The position numbers and the translations under genes were made by a program. Under the pieces are notes generated by a model. The model saw nothing but the letters and a program-made list of their open reading frames with translations, did not search any database and was not told the origin of the DNA. DNA of 64,000 nucleotides from Alligator mississippiensis (lineage: Eukaryota; Chordata; Crocodylia; Alligatoridae): positions 72,492,716 to 72,556,715 of the forward strand of contig NC_081831.1 in assembly GCF_030867095.1 (NCBI RefSeq). The letters are read 5' to 3'. Shown here one piece after another: positions 43,442 to 54,299 of the stretch; position 1 is the stretch's first letter; each line of letters starts with the position of its first letter.

Positions 43442-46400
43442 TTAGAAGGTTATGCTCTCCATGAGGATCATTTTGCTTTCAATTATATCCTTGAGCCACT
43501 TTTCCCTAAAGCGACACCGTCCTGGTCTAGGGCAGAAAAGGTAGGACAGGTGTTAAGAACAAAGGTCACAATTAGGTGAAGACAAAGTTCAGGAGCTATG
43601 AGTGGCCTTTGAATGCAGGTTGGTTTTTCTCTTGGTAGCACATAACTTTCTTTTCATAAAGCCAGCATTAATCTATGTGATTGGTGGAAGTGGCTGTGCC
43701 ATGGAGTCTATCAGTGCTAATTAGCATGAGTTAGGCTGGCTAGAAGTGACTAACAAGATTTTACCCCAATTTCCTTAAGTTAGAAGGACACGGGTTTTTC
43801 AGGAGTTGCGCTAGTCAACAGCAGCCTTTTCTGCTGCCTAGGAAGCGCTGTCCTGAAATATGCTGCTCTTAAAATCCCTATTGAGACTGATAAGGGGAAG
43901 CTACATCAATGTGCTCCAATGCAGCAGCTCACACCACAGCCTACACACACAAGAGATCAGGTTCTCAGCCCTACTTTGCTCCCATCATGCCAGGGAGAAT
44001 AAAAAGGGCCTGAAACCCTTTGAAGGGCAGGGAGGGTAGTCAGTAGATACAGGTCAACCAGAATAACTTCACACCATCATCACCACTCAGTCTTGGGTGG
44101 AGCAAGGGCAGTAAGGGCATAGCCCTGATGGGACTATTGCCAACTGGTATAATGTAGAGTAGCCAACCAGTGCTGGAGCTAAGACCGAGCCAGACAGAAT
44201 TAGCAAACTAACTGACTCCTGGTAGTGGCCGTCACCAGTATACCGTTTCTAATGCAGTCAGGATAGCTGAAATCAGCTGTGTTCTAAGCACATCTTAAAT
44301 AGTTTCATTGCTTAAAAAACCTGTAGAATAAAATATACCTGTGAATCAGCCTATTGGATTCCAAGATGAAGAACACCTCAATGGGCAAGGTCTGCAATAG
44401 ATGAAAGGACAGTTTTCACATTTGCTATAGCACAATTTCAAAGTAGGCATTTAATTCAACCAAAAAATTCCACTATTTTGGAATGCTCTGCATAGCGGGA
44501 CAGCAATCTACCGTTATATAATTTGATAGGAATTAGAATAAGTGTCTGCTTTCAGTTCTAACCCTCCATAGAGATTACGACTCAGACATTGGAGTAGATC
44601 ATTGCTACTGTGTTACGGAATGCGAAACTTTCAGAAACTGGAAACACTCTGGATTGGACCTAACCAAAAGGGCAGACATTAAAAAAAGAGTCAAATGTAT
44701 ACCTGGAAACTTTATTTCTTTGGATTTGCAGCCATGTGATTATCTCCTCCCCCTCATGTTAAAGAATGCATATGGGTGGATAGTATAACATCAGTTAGAA
44801 GATATCAGTAGCAGACACTAAGACTGAGGGTTAGGGGGAGCAAAAGGTCATTAGCAGAGGGAGAGATTCAAGCCATAATCTTGTCTGGAAAGGACATTGA
44901 AATAGTGAAGTTCAGAATGGCGCAGGCTAATTTCCAATGTGAACTCTTGCAGAGTAATCATTTAAACTATGGCTTTCTCTCATTCCACAGAGCAAGGGAA
45001 ATTAGATTTCTACTGCTACATTCTCAAAGGGTGGTTGAGTGTTACTTACAGGAGGTTTAATGTTGGAGATCTCTACAATGAAGTAGATGCATGCAGTCGC
45101 TTGAGGGATGGGCTTCCTGCATGTCGGGATGCTCCAACGGACCCGGTAATGGTACCTCTTGCTGTACTTCAGTTGTTCTTCCTTGAGGAAATCTGACCAG
45201 TGAAGCCAGCTTTCATGGAACTCCCAGGTCTGCTGAACACACACCACACTGTAAGAGATCCCCTCTCGCTGGGACAGCTGACTTAAGGGAAGTGCTAAAA
45301 AGAGATCAAGTCACTTTTGTTTAACACTTAACCAAATCATGAATGAGAAGGCACAAGGAAGTTAAAGGGCAATTTGGACTTTAATATCTTATTTCACAAG
45401 ATACACCCAGAGATTTCAGACAGGAATCCATAGTGTCAAAGCAACCCAGCCCTGTTGTGGGCTTTCTGAGTTCCTTGCAACAGTAGGATTGCTCTGGTAT
45501 TTTTCCATAGTCTAAAATGGAGTGAAAGCTGAGAGCTGATGCATTCTGAGCAGGGCCTCAAGTCTCAAAATGTTGAGAACTGCTGGTCATAGCAGTGGTC
45601 TGACTGCCCACAGAAGCTGGTGTGCAGTGAAGTAGGCTGTGAATTTACAGTGCCCTACCTCCCTTTGTGGGTGCTGTCTAGTACATACTGAAATAATCTG
45701 GGTGCAATCAGTTTGAAGGAAACTACTAAACCCTTGCTGTACACTTGGTGTCCATAATGCAGAGTAGCTGCAACAGTGGGATTTCACACCTGAGCTTGGG
45801 GCACATCTCTAAGCCCCAAGCTGCTAACCCCAGGACTTTGGGATTAGCTGGTAGAAGCAACCAGCATGTGGAAGACACCCAGGAGTGGAACAAGAAAGGA
45901 CACATGAGCCAAGAGGAAAGGGTTCCATTGAGTAGAGCACTGAAGTTGGGAAAAGGGTGGAAAAGAAGCCCTTCAGAAGCTCTGGAAGGGCTTTGGGAGC
46001 TGTCTGGAAACAGAACTGACTCCAGATGAGCTAACTTTCAGCCTGAAGCAGGTTTTCCAAGCTTGTATGCTGTTAGGCTGTGGCAACTGAGAGTCAAGCT
46101 GAGAAGCTGAAACCCCTCCAATGCACAAACTGTAAGGATCAACTGCTTCACAGACGCAAGGGCCCTGGGTCTGCATTTGGGGTGTCTCTGTTATCCAGAG
46201 CAGTTGCTTCAGAAATAAATTATACATGAACTATTGAGAGCAGGCCCTGAGGGTGCAGTCAGCCTCTTTACCTGGTAATGAAGTCAAATACTGACTGGCT
46301 CTGACACTTACAGATATGTACTCCTCAATCTGCTGCCTTCCCCTCTCCACTGTAAAGTCCTTGCATGCGATCCACTGAATGTTTCCAATGACGTAATCAG

Positions 46401-46603
46401 CTTCTGAAAACAGACCACCTGCTGGTTAATCTAGCTGATGTGCCTGTGACAGGGCAAGGTTTCCTAGGCAGCAAATGCAGTATTTGAATACCTCTCTCTT
46501 TTTTTTGCAAAGCTTCAAGTTGCTCTTTCACGCCCTTGATGACAGTTTCGATTAAACTCTGTGCTTTCTCTCTGATGGCTTCATCTTCCTCTTCCATGTC
46601 CAT
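43442..46603 (-). CDS. AKAP14: A-kinase anchor protein 14 (AKAP28), five coding exons
   Basis: AKAP14 anchors protein kinase A regulatory subunits in cilia and flagella. Minus-strand exons: 46606-46492, 46403-46312, 45229-45050, 44391-44339 and 43526-43442 (stop at 43444-43442). Phases agree at every junction. With ATG 46603 the product has 173 residues (human 197). The first exon gives an amphipathic helix ([20 protein letters not shown]), the expected RII-binding region. The next exons give [20 protein letters not shown] and [20 protein letters not shown]. The small fourth exon encodes [14 protein letters not shown], and the last [13 protein letters not shown]. The acceptor at 46607 shows that an upstream exon exists. 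It could be non-coding, or carry the true start as in the longer human protein. The third exon may begin three bases earlier (extra Gln). The gene is convergent with NKAP. Confidence 0.9.
45390..45595. mobile_element. hAT-type element fragment related to 12788-13096
   Basis: It shares CACAAGATA, the GGAATCC block, GGGCTTTCTGAGTTC and TTGCAACAG in order with the TMEM255A intron copy, and ends TTGAGAACTGCTG, an inverted hAT-type terminus. The left terminus was not recognised. It lies in an AKAP14 intron. Confidence 0.6.
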
Positions 46604-46606
46604 GAT

Positions 46607-47960
46607 CTGGAGCATTAGAAAGAGAAAGACTCAAACTCACTAAGAGCAGTCTTGTACACAAGACTGTGATAGATTTGGACTCGTTATAACCCTCATCCAT
46701 CACAACAGACCTTCAGATGATCCAGAAAGTGGCTGCTATAATCGGCCAATCCCACACCATTCTTTGATCTCGTTTTCTGTACACAGCCAGGTCTAGTCCT
46801 AGAAACACCCCCCACCTTGCCACACACACTCCCTGCCACCATTAGAAAGCCACTTCTGTTCTCATATCTAACTGTTTTATTGCATTTGGGGAGAAGGGGA
46901 ATCTGTCTTCTGCTGTAATATGCAAAGAGCAATTTGGAAGGTTTGGCTGGCAGGGAGGGAGGGCTGGGGCATTCCCAGCAAGTGGTGTTAGCTGTGCCAT
47001 GTCTGTGTCAGGTCCCTGGCGGAAAGGATGCCAGGGTCCTCATGCCTACCAGTCTCTCTCTTGCATAGCATCAGATATCAACTTCCACATCTATGAGCCA
47101 CTGTCTCTTATGACGGCTCCATGTCCGGATTCCGTCTGGGCATTTGTAAAGGTTGCAGCTTTCAATGAAGTGCTGTGCAGTTTGTTGGGCACCGCATTCG
47201 CACAGGGGCTGTCCTACCTGTCTCAGTGCACTTGAGTTCTTTCCTCAGTGCTGGGAGCTGCTCTCTCCCTCAGGCTGCAGATTCCCAGGGCTGCTACCTC
47301 ACAGAGTTCCCTAAAAGAGTGTTTGCACATAGCGGTCACCCAGGCAACAGTGACACCAGCCAATAGAAAAGTAGAGTCAATGTCCAGGCATTCCATTGTG
47401 TTTCAAAAAGGAAAGAACCAGAACAACGTTTGCTCCGAGGTTGGCTTTTCGGTGCCTGCATCATGGGCATGCAGGTACGCACTGTGACGTGTGGAAGCCC
47501 CACTCTTGCTCCCACTGAAGATGTTTGCAAAACTCCCACTGAGCTGGGGCAGGCCCTTGGCATGGAGGTCCTTGGAGTGAACAGACTTCCTCTAGAGCTA
47601 CGCGGCACCAAGCACTCACCAAGCATCCCAAGCACCACCTTTCCTTGTAGAGGAGTCCCCCTAGGGAGGAGAGGGACAGCATTAGCAGGGAGACATGCTG
47701 CAGGATGCAGCAGGCTTCTGCCACTCCGAACTTCTGTGCTTGTGCTTGTGCTTGAGTTGAGAGAGAGCATAGATGCTTCAGTCCCCAAAGAAACAACATA
47801 CTTGAATTTTCTTTACTCTTAATGCTCTACACTGAAATGATACCTCCTCCCCTGCGAGGTAACACAGAAGAAAAATGTAGTTACCTTGCGTCTGTCACTG
47901 ACATAATGCCCAACAGGTAGCAAGGTTTTTTGATGCCCTGCATTTCCCTGGCCCCAAAAG
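46607..47960. other. Probable 5' part of AKAP14 (introns and leader), no exon identified
   Basis: The first recovered AKAP14 exon has a 3' splice site, so its promoter lies to the right. Several open frames up to 150 codons occur at 47330-47820, but none has recognisable motifs or clear splice borders. No CpG island is evident. Confidence 0.4.
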
Positions 47961-48489
47961 CAGTAGTGGCCTTAGGGGAGGGCAAGCCAGGCGACCGGCC
48001 AGGGCCCCATGTGTTAGGGGGCCCCAAAATTTTAAACCTAGAATGAACCTAGAATATAGCTCAACATTAACAAACCCTTTCTTTCTTCAACTTATTAAAA
48101 ACTTTGTTCTTTCTTCAACTTACGAATACTGATTATCAACATAGGTGTAGGAGCAATGGATTGACCATTGACTCCAGTTTATTTTGGTGTGAAAATCTGC
48201 CCTCTGTTCATAATATCTCTCTCAATGAAATAGGTTTGTTTTGACTTACGTTCAGAGTGTTGTGTTGATTAAATGTATTAAGTCATATTCTCCACTCCAG
48301 TTGTAATAAAAATTAAATACACTGCATATTTGTATTGTCATTATTGTATTAAGATACTTTCATTGCAGTTTCATGGATAGGGCAAAGTACAATTGAAATC
48401 GAAAATGTCCGACTTGCTTATATGTTTTCAAAATTAAGCCCCAAGTGACTCTCTTGCCCAGGGCCCCAACAACCCTAAGGCCACCACTA
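47961..48489. mobile_element. DNA transposon with CAGTAGTGGCCTTAGGG termini
   Basis: The left end is CAGTAGTGGCCTTAGGG and the right end, reversed, is TAGTGGTGGCCTTAGGG. An inner second repeat (CCAGGGCCCC near 48000, GGGCCCC near 48461) mirrors as well. Target duplication is not clear, so the superfamily (hAT-like) is uncertain. The interior is AT-rich and non-coding. Confidence 0.65.
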
Positions 48490-49682
48490 CCAAAGGCCTG
48501 GGAAAACCTGCATAGGATGAACATTTTCCTACCGCAGCAGATATTGCCGGTTTGTATGTGAATACTTGGGACGCAGCTCTTCAGATGGAGGTGTCATTGT
48601 CATCACACAGGAAGTGCTAGAAGCAAAGAGAAAGCAGTGAGGCCCAAAACCAGAGTGTAAGCAGGCGGATGTGCGGGGAGACAGGAACTCAGGCACTGTT
48701 CTAGAAGCAAGTAGACAAAGTACATGGAAACAAAGACCATCCCCTGTGGTCTGAGAAAGAGACTGTTCCCTGGAGTCACGAGTAAGATGAATGCAGGACC
48801 CTGGGGAAGGCTCAGGTCTGAGAGACAAGAAAATTAAATCAAGGAGAGACACCAGCGAGCAGGCAATTAAACCCTGCTGTGTTCGCAGTACCACCTTCCC
48901 TGGAGCCTCACCTCCTGGCCCTTGTTTCATTCATCTCAGCACTTGCTGTTCTCTGCACCAGGCTGCTGTGTTTAATGCTTTGCCAAGATGCTTGTTTGTC
49001 TGTGTGGATGAGCTGGGAGCGGAGCAGCGACAACCATTGCTCTTCATTAGGAAATTACATTTGAGAGTCCTGGTAAGGGGCAGAAACCGATCGCTCCTCG
49101 CAGACAGGCAATTCCACTTGTCTTGTACTAAATTAACCTAAGTTTGTAGCAAAAGTGGGACCTCTAATTTCTACCAGTGGTAGTAACAGCTGTAGTGAAG
49201 ACAGGGACCAATGGACTTGGGTTTTGCCCTCCTACCTTCTACGACCCTGCTAAGAGCTACCTAGAATGAAAACCCAACCAGGTGAGCCTGATTTCCCAAA
49301 GTCTGATGCTGAGGCATCGTTCTAGAGGTGGTGGCCAGCACTCGCCAGCCGGCTTCCAGGCAGTAAATCTCAAGCACACAATAATAATGGTAATGGTGCA
49401 GGGAAGAGAATTTCAGCCCCCTCCAAACATTGATCAGGTGGAGCGGCTGGAACTGGGGGGTCCTCAATGAAGGAGGAAAGGATCTGGAAATGTGTGAACA
49501 AGCAACGTGGAAGCAGGCACAAACAGAGCCATACACCAGGGGCTGGGTCAGCGCACGCTGTAAAATGCCTTGAGTGCTCAGGGGTGGACCACATAGGTCC
49601 CAAAGAGAGGGACAGGACTGGGAAGAGCCTGCCAGGCAGCTGACACAAGACAAGCCTTGTCCTTCCCGGTGTCTAGTATATC
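48490..49682. other. Intergenic region, no gene recognised
   Basis: Open frames of 60-146 codons appear on both strands without recognisable domains. A short minus-strand exon-like stretch near 48530-48610 was considered and rejected as an AKAP14 exon because its phase does not fit. Confidence 0.4.
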
Positions 49683-50227
49683 CCTGGCAGTCACCAGACA
49701 TTTTTTTTTTTAATCATTTTATTAGAAAACAGACCATAGCAGACAGTCCAGAAATGACCTCAACAGAGGCCTCACAGAAGATAGTACAACATAACATTTC
49801 AAAGAATGACATAATACACACATGGTAATTGATATCCTATTGCCTTTCACTTCGACTATACACGGTACATACAAACATCCCTTAGTATTATCTATCAAGC
49901 ACATATTACACTTGCTTCATACATGGATATCGTGTCAGTCATCATGTACTTGACAGAAAACCAATGCATGAAATACAGGTCCCCTCTGCTGTCCCAATCC
50001 CATATACAAGCCCTCGCCCGCCCTTTCTGCCAACAAGTGCTGACCCTTAGCTTAGCCTATACCTATGAGGGGCTGAAACAACCCTCTGAAGTCCAGCCCT
50101 TGCCAGAACTTTTCATCCCCTCCTTCTGTCTTATTCCTTTCTCTGCCTCTATAGAAGTGCAGCTCGTGCATTGCTAACTGCAGACACTCCGTCGTGGAAA
50201 AGCACAACCTGGCAGTCACCAGACATG
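49683..50227 (-). pseudogene. Polyadenylated retrocopy with 19-bp target duplication
   Basis: The 19-base direct repeat CCTGGCAGTCACCAGACAT lies at 49683-49701 and 50209-50227. Between them, on the minus strand, about 507 bases end with AATAAA and then a run of A (poly-T on the plus strand at 49701-49711). This is the layout of a processed retrocopy of a polyadenylated transcript. I do not recognise the parent; it may be a 3' UTR or non-coding RNA, since no long open frame is kept. Confidence 0.75.
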
Positions 50228-50364
50228 GGTGACAGGACATTTTTCCCACCTGGTAGTCAATGCAGGCTCCATGGGCGAGGGAAAATGAGCCTCTGTTTTC
50301 TGCAGTAACAGGCCCTGTTAGGGTGAAAGGCTTGTGCCAAGCCTGCCAGTAAGAAAAGCCCCAC

Positions 50365-50434
50365 TAGGTGCGCCTGCACAAGACGCTAAGTCGCTAAAGT
50401 AAGTACTAAATGACTGTGCAGTATAGATGCGCCC
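50365..50434. mobile_element. Short deletion derivative of the MITE family
   Basis: It starts AGGTGCGCCTGCACA and ends GTATAGATGCGCCC, resembling the termini of the MITE copies, and keeps AGTACTAAATGACTGTGCAG from their inner part. The hairpin modules are absent. Confidence 0.6.
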
Positions 50435-51214
50435 AGATCGGAGAGGGACCAGGTATACCTGCTGACCTGCTTGGCACCGTAAAGCCAGGCCTCAGGATGT
50501 GAGCCCAGCTCTGCACCACTGGGAGCCAAGCTTTATGGCACAAATTAGCCCCTCATCCCCCTAAGTGCTACTCTGTTCCCCTTCCCCTGCTTGATCTGCT
50601 GCTCTGCTTTCTGCTCCCTGCCCTGTACTCCCTGCCCATCTCCCTGTCTCCTTCCCTTCCACCACATGCCCCCCACAGTGACTGCCAGTGCCGGTTGTGG
50701 AACAAGTGTCGCAGGCTGGCCACCCTTGCTTTACCATCTGCTGTTACTCCCTAGTCTCTTACCTCCTGGCTCCTCTCTTCTTTCCTGCCCTGCCTTGCTC
50801 TGCCCCCCAGCTCCAGGCTGTACTGCTGGGACTTCAGCTCCTTCTGGGGTCCCTGTATTTATCTTGCCCTCTACACCTGTCCCATTCTCTGATTCCTGCC
50901 CCAGCCTTTGGATTCCTGGCTTCCAACCCCTCGGAAAGACATCCCACATCCTGGCTGCCACTTAGACTAGAGAGACTAGTGCCCAGGGAAGTGCAGACAG
51001 GCTGGATTAATGCCTATGCTAATTATACCATGGCATCAGGCCACATCTCTGACTCTAACAGCCCACTGTTTCATGAAGCAGAGCAGGGTCCTGGAAAAGA
51101 CCGTCCCCTCCCACTTCTCGACAAGGAGGAAGGGAGTGCTGCTGGAGGCACTGAGTACATTAGGTGCTTCACCATCCAGGTTAGTGTTTGGCCCTCGGGG
51201 TCTTTCATTTGGGT

Positions 51215-51302
51215 TAATAGCTAGAAACCATTGACCCCAGCTCCTATTTATTGGGCATGTGCACAAAAAACATTCAAAGCCAAGGACAGAAAATGAATTG
51301 GG
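51215..51302 (+). repeat. 88-bp direct repeat, copy A
   Basis: It begins TAATAGCTAGAAACCATTGA and ends GGACAGAAAATGAATTGG. A second copy lies at 54103-54190, about 85% identical by hand count and differing mostly by transitions. I cannot assign it to a family. Confidence 0.7.
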
Positions 51303-53630
51303 TTGAACGCTTGGACTCTCTCCTGATGAAGGATGCTGGGGCAGGAATTGGGGTGAATGGGGTCTTTGTAAACACTTGGGAGGCAGACACTAGCCTACAT
51401 GGGATTGTCCCTCTCGGGGTAAAATACCCATGGCACCAATATCCTGGGTGCAAATCAATCCCCCCTGGGGAGACGCTCCTTTCTGTTCTTTCTCACAATC
51501 CCAGTGGGTCCCTGGGCCCCAAACAGCTGTCACTGACTTTCTGGAGGATTAAGGCCCTGTCTTGCCTTTTACTGTGTAGTTCAGCTGGGATGCGCTGGAC
51601 CAGTCCTGGGGGACTTGGATTCCTGACCTTGTGTTCCCTGTGCCCCACTCCTCCTAGTTTTCTACCCCTGATCCTCATGCTCCTCTTCTTCCACCCTGTT
51701 CCCTCACTGCTAGGTCTCCTGTCTCTCTTGCCCTGCAGCAGTGTAGCTGACCAGCTTATGATAGGAGATTCAGATGTGGTCTTTAATTGATTCCCAAGCT
51801 ATCTCAGTCCTTTCAAAGGCTGGCAGAGGCAGGAGGCATGAGGAGTTTATCATGGTCTCGCACCAAAGCCAACAAAATGAAAAGAGCATGTCATCTGCGT
51901 AAGCTGCCCAAATAGCTATCGTATCAGGCTGCGTCCGTATGGCGGGGACTCAGTGTGCCCTCAGAGAAATGCTACAGCTCGCGGTGTGCAATAGCCCAGA
52001 TTATATATTAAGGCCTGGAGCAGAAATGGGCCCTGTCTGCACACGGGCTCGGGGGTCCAGCTAACCACGAGGAAAATCAGATGTAAATCTTGGATCTCAT
52101 TAGGGTCAATATTTGTCAGCTTAAATCCAAGAGAGCTCCATCTACCTCAGTACATCTGCTTCGACTACAAGATGGTGTTTTTCAAACTACCAACACGAAC
52201 CCGAATGCTGAGGTGGCCACACTACAGAGACAGCCATACAAGAGGAAGGAGTGGTTACACCGTCTGAGGACCAGGCTGTTTCCCTATCAAGCATGTCTTA
52301 AGCATTAAGGACCTGACTTTTAGAGGCGCTGAGCACCTTTGGGTCCCATTTACTTCAGTGGGGCCTGGGGTTACTGAGCGTTTCAGGGCTTTCCCACGGT
52401 GAGGAGTGAGTCTAGGTGTGAGGAAGAGCCTGATCCCCAGGGGGGTGAGTGGAGACTCCCGGCTGACTCACACCAGGGTGAGCAAAGCAGATCAAGGCCT
52501 CACTTATCTCCGTGGATTCTTTTTGGGCTCTCGGTTTTGCAACGTTGTTGCTCCACAAACACCCAGAACTCTTTTCCTCTTTCCTTACTTCATGGCTTCC
52601 TCTTGCACCACTCTCCCTTTCCTCCCAGCAACTCTCTCATCTTCCTTCATGCTCTCCTCCTCTAGCCAAATGACAGGTGCTGCAAATTTCTCAGCGGGAA
52701 GGTGAACGAATGCCTGCTTGTTTTTTTCTAGCTACAGAGAAGACCTGACCGGCCTTGGCGTTTCCCGTACAGGCCATTTGAAAGGAAAGTCAAAGCGCTC
52801 TTTAATCTCTCTGCTGATAACATTCAGGGATTCCACATACAGAACCAGACACTCCCACCTCCTCGTATCTGCTTTTCACCAGAGCACTTGCATTTTTTCT
52901 AATGACAAGTGCCAGGAAAGCAAATGTGGTCGGTAAGTGAGCCTGGCCAGTGCACGAGAACTCAACAGACACTGCTGCCTCCAAATGGGCAGATTGTAAT
53001 CAGTTCATTTGCACTTAGATGTAGGCCATTTGACTTGATATTATGAAAAGAATATTAACCCTGATTGTCTCTAGAATGTGAATTTGCTCTGGTGTCATGT
53101 ATCCATGACAGAGTAACATGACAAAGACGCAGAAGCCTTGGCAGGGAGAATAGGTGTCTCAGGGGGGTTAGAAATGAAGATACATGGTCTTTCATCTCTA
53201 GAACATAGATCTGAAAGCAGGGTAGGTCTGCACTTTATAGCCTAACGTGTGCGTGTATGTGTGTGCATGTGTAACACAATTTTGCGGACTGCAACTCACT
53301 TCAGACGCTGATAAAGATTGGAATACAGCCCAGGCTAAGAGTGACTGAGAATTATTTCCATTTTATAACTGCTTCAGTGGCCATTTATAGGAAAGCTACC
53401 AGATGAGTTAGGAGAGCAAAGCCAGAACGCATGAAAGAGTGAGAGGCTGGAAAACAAAAGCAGCAAAGGCGGCATGGCATGGGTCCTCTTTTAGAGAGGA
53501 ACTTGAGCTAAGGTTTGAATTTATTTTCAAACCCAGCACCAGTGCTGCTGAGGGAACTCCTCACCTTCCCCAACCAATGCTCAGGAGAGAACGTCCAATT
53601 GTGTGAAGTTTGGATTAGATCGGGGCAGGC
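51303..53630. other. Region upstream of the reeler gene, no gene recognised
   Basis: Open frames such as 51251-51790 (+) and 52406-52705 (+) have no recognisable domains. Around 52310-52385 a phrase with GAGGCGCTGAGCACCTTTGG and ACTTCAGTGGGG recalls a common reptile interspersed repeat. Short TG runs lie near 53250. Confidence 0.4.
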
Positions 53631-53806
53631 AATTATTTTGAGCGGAGGGCCACTTACTGAGTTTTGGCAAGCTATCAAGGGCTGCATGAAAAGCAACCAG
53701 GGGCAGATAAATATTAATTTTCTAAATTTTTTAGGGGCCCCATGGGCTGGATAGAATGGCCTGGTGGGCCACATCCGTCCCGCAGGCCACATTTTGCCCA
53801 TCCCTG
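53631..53806. mobile_element. Non-autonomous hAT-type transposon with perfect target duplication
   Basis: The left end is CGGGGCAGGCAATTATTTTG and the right end, reversed, is CAGGGATGGGCAAAATGTGG. GATTAGAT is exactly duplicated (53623-53630, 53807-53814). It is related to the element at 3294-4020. Confidence 0.85.
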
Positions 53807-54102
53807 GATTAGATCCTAGCTTTCTGGGGAGGTTAGGTCTTACAGGTTTGAGTCAGTTCCACTTATTAAGAAGGAACAAATTCTTTGTCACCAGTGTTTT
53901 ACAAAACCCTTAAAAAGCAGGGGCTGAGTTCTACCTTTGGGCCCTGCCCCGACCTCCCCAGAATCTGACTTGGGGAAACAGCTCCAACAGAGCAAAGCTT
54001 GGAGACCTTTCTGTGAAGAGGTGGGGCAAGACATGTGCCTTAAAGCAGGCAGTGAAAGCAAATGCCTTTAAGTTATCCCAAAAGATCCCTTCTTCAGATT
54101 GC

Positions 54103-54190
54103 TAATAGCTAGAAACCACTGACCCCAGCCCGTGTTTATTAGGCATGCGCGTGAAGAACATTCAGAGCCGAGGACAGAAAATGAATCGGT
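54103..54190 (+). repeat. 88-bp direct repeat, copy B
   Basis: This is the partner of 51215-51302, starting TAATAGCTAGAAACCACTGA. It ends about 110 bases before the start codon of the reeler gene, so it may sit in that gene's leader or promoter. Confidence 0.7.
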
Positions 54191-54299
54191 CATGGGTAAG
54201 TGACTCAGCAGAGCCGTCCTCCTCTTAACCTGCCTTAAGTGTTTCTACTCTCAGAGGATTCAGTTTTGTGTGAAAGGAGAGAGGCAACCCCTCTCAGCC

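Noticed and set aside
47336-47822. Overlapping frames of 112-150 codons on both strands
   Set aside because: No domain, no clear exon borders, and Ser/Leu/Pro-biased composition typical of chance frames.
48529-48612. Exon-like minus-strand stretch encoding MTPPSEELRPKYSHTNRQYL with a possible GT donor
   Set aside because: Its phase (2) does not join in frame to the first AKAP14 exon, and the peptide is not recognised; it may belong to an upstream exon chain I cannot prove.
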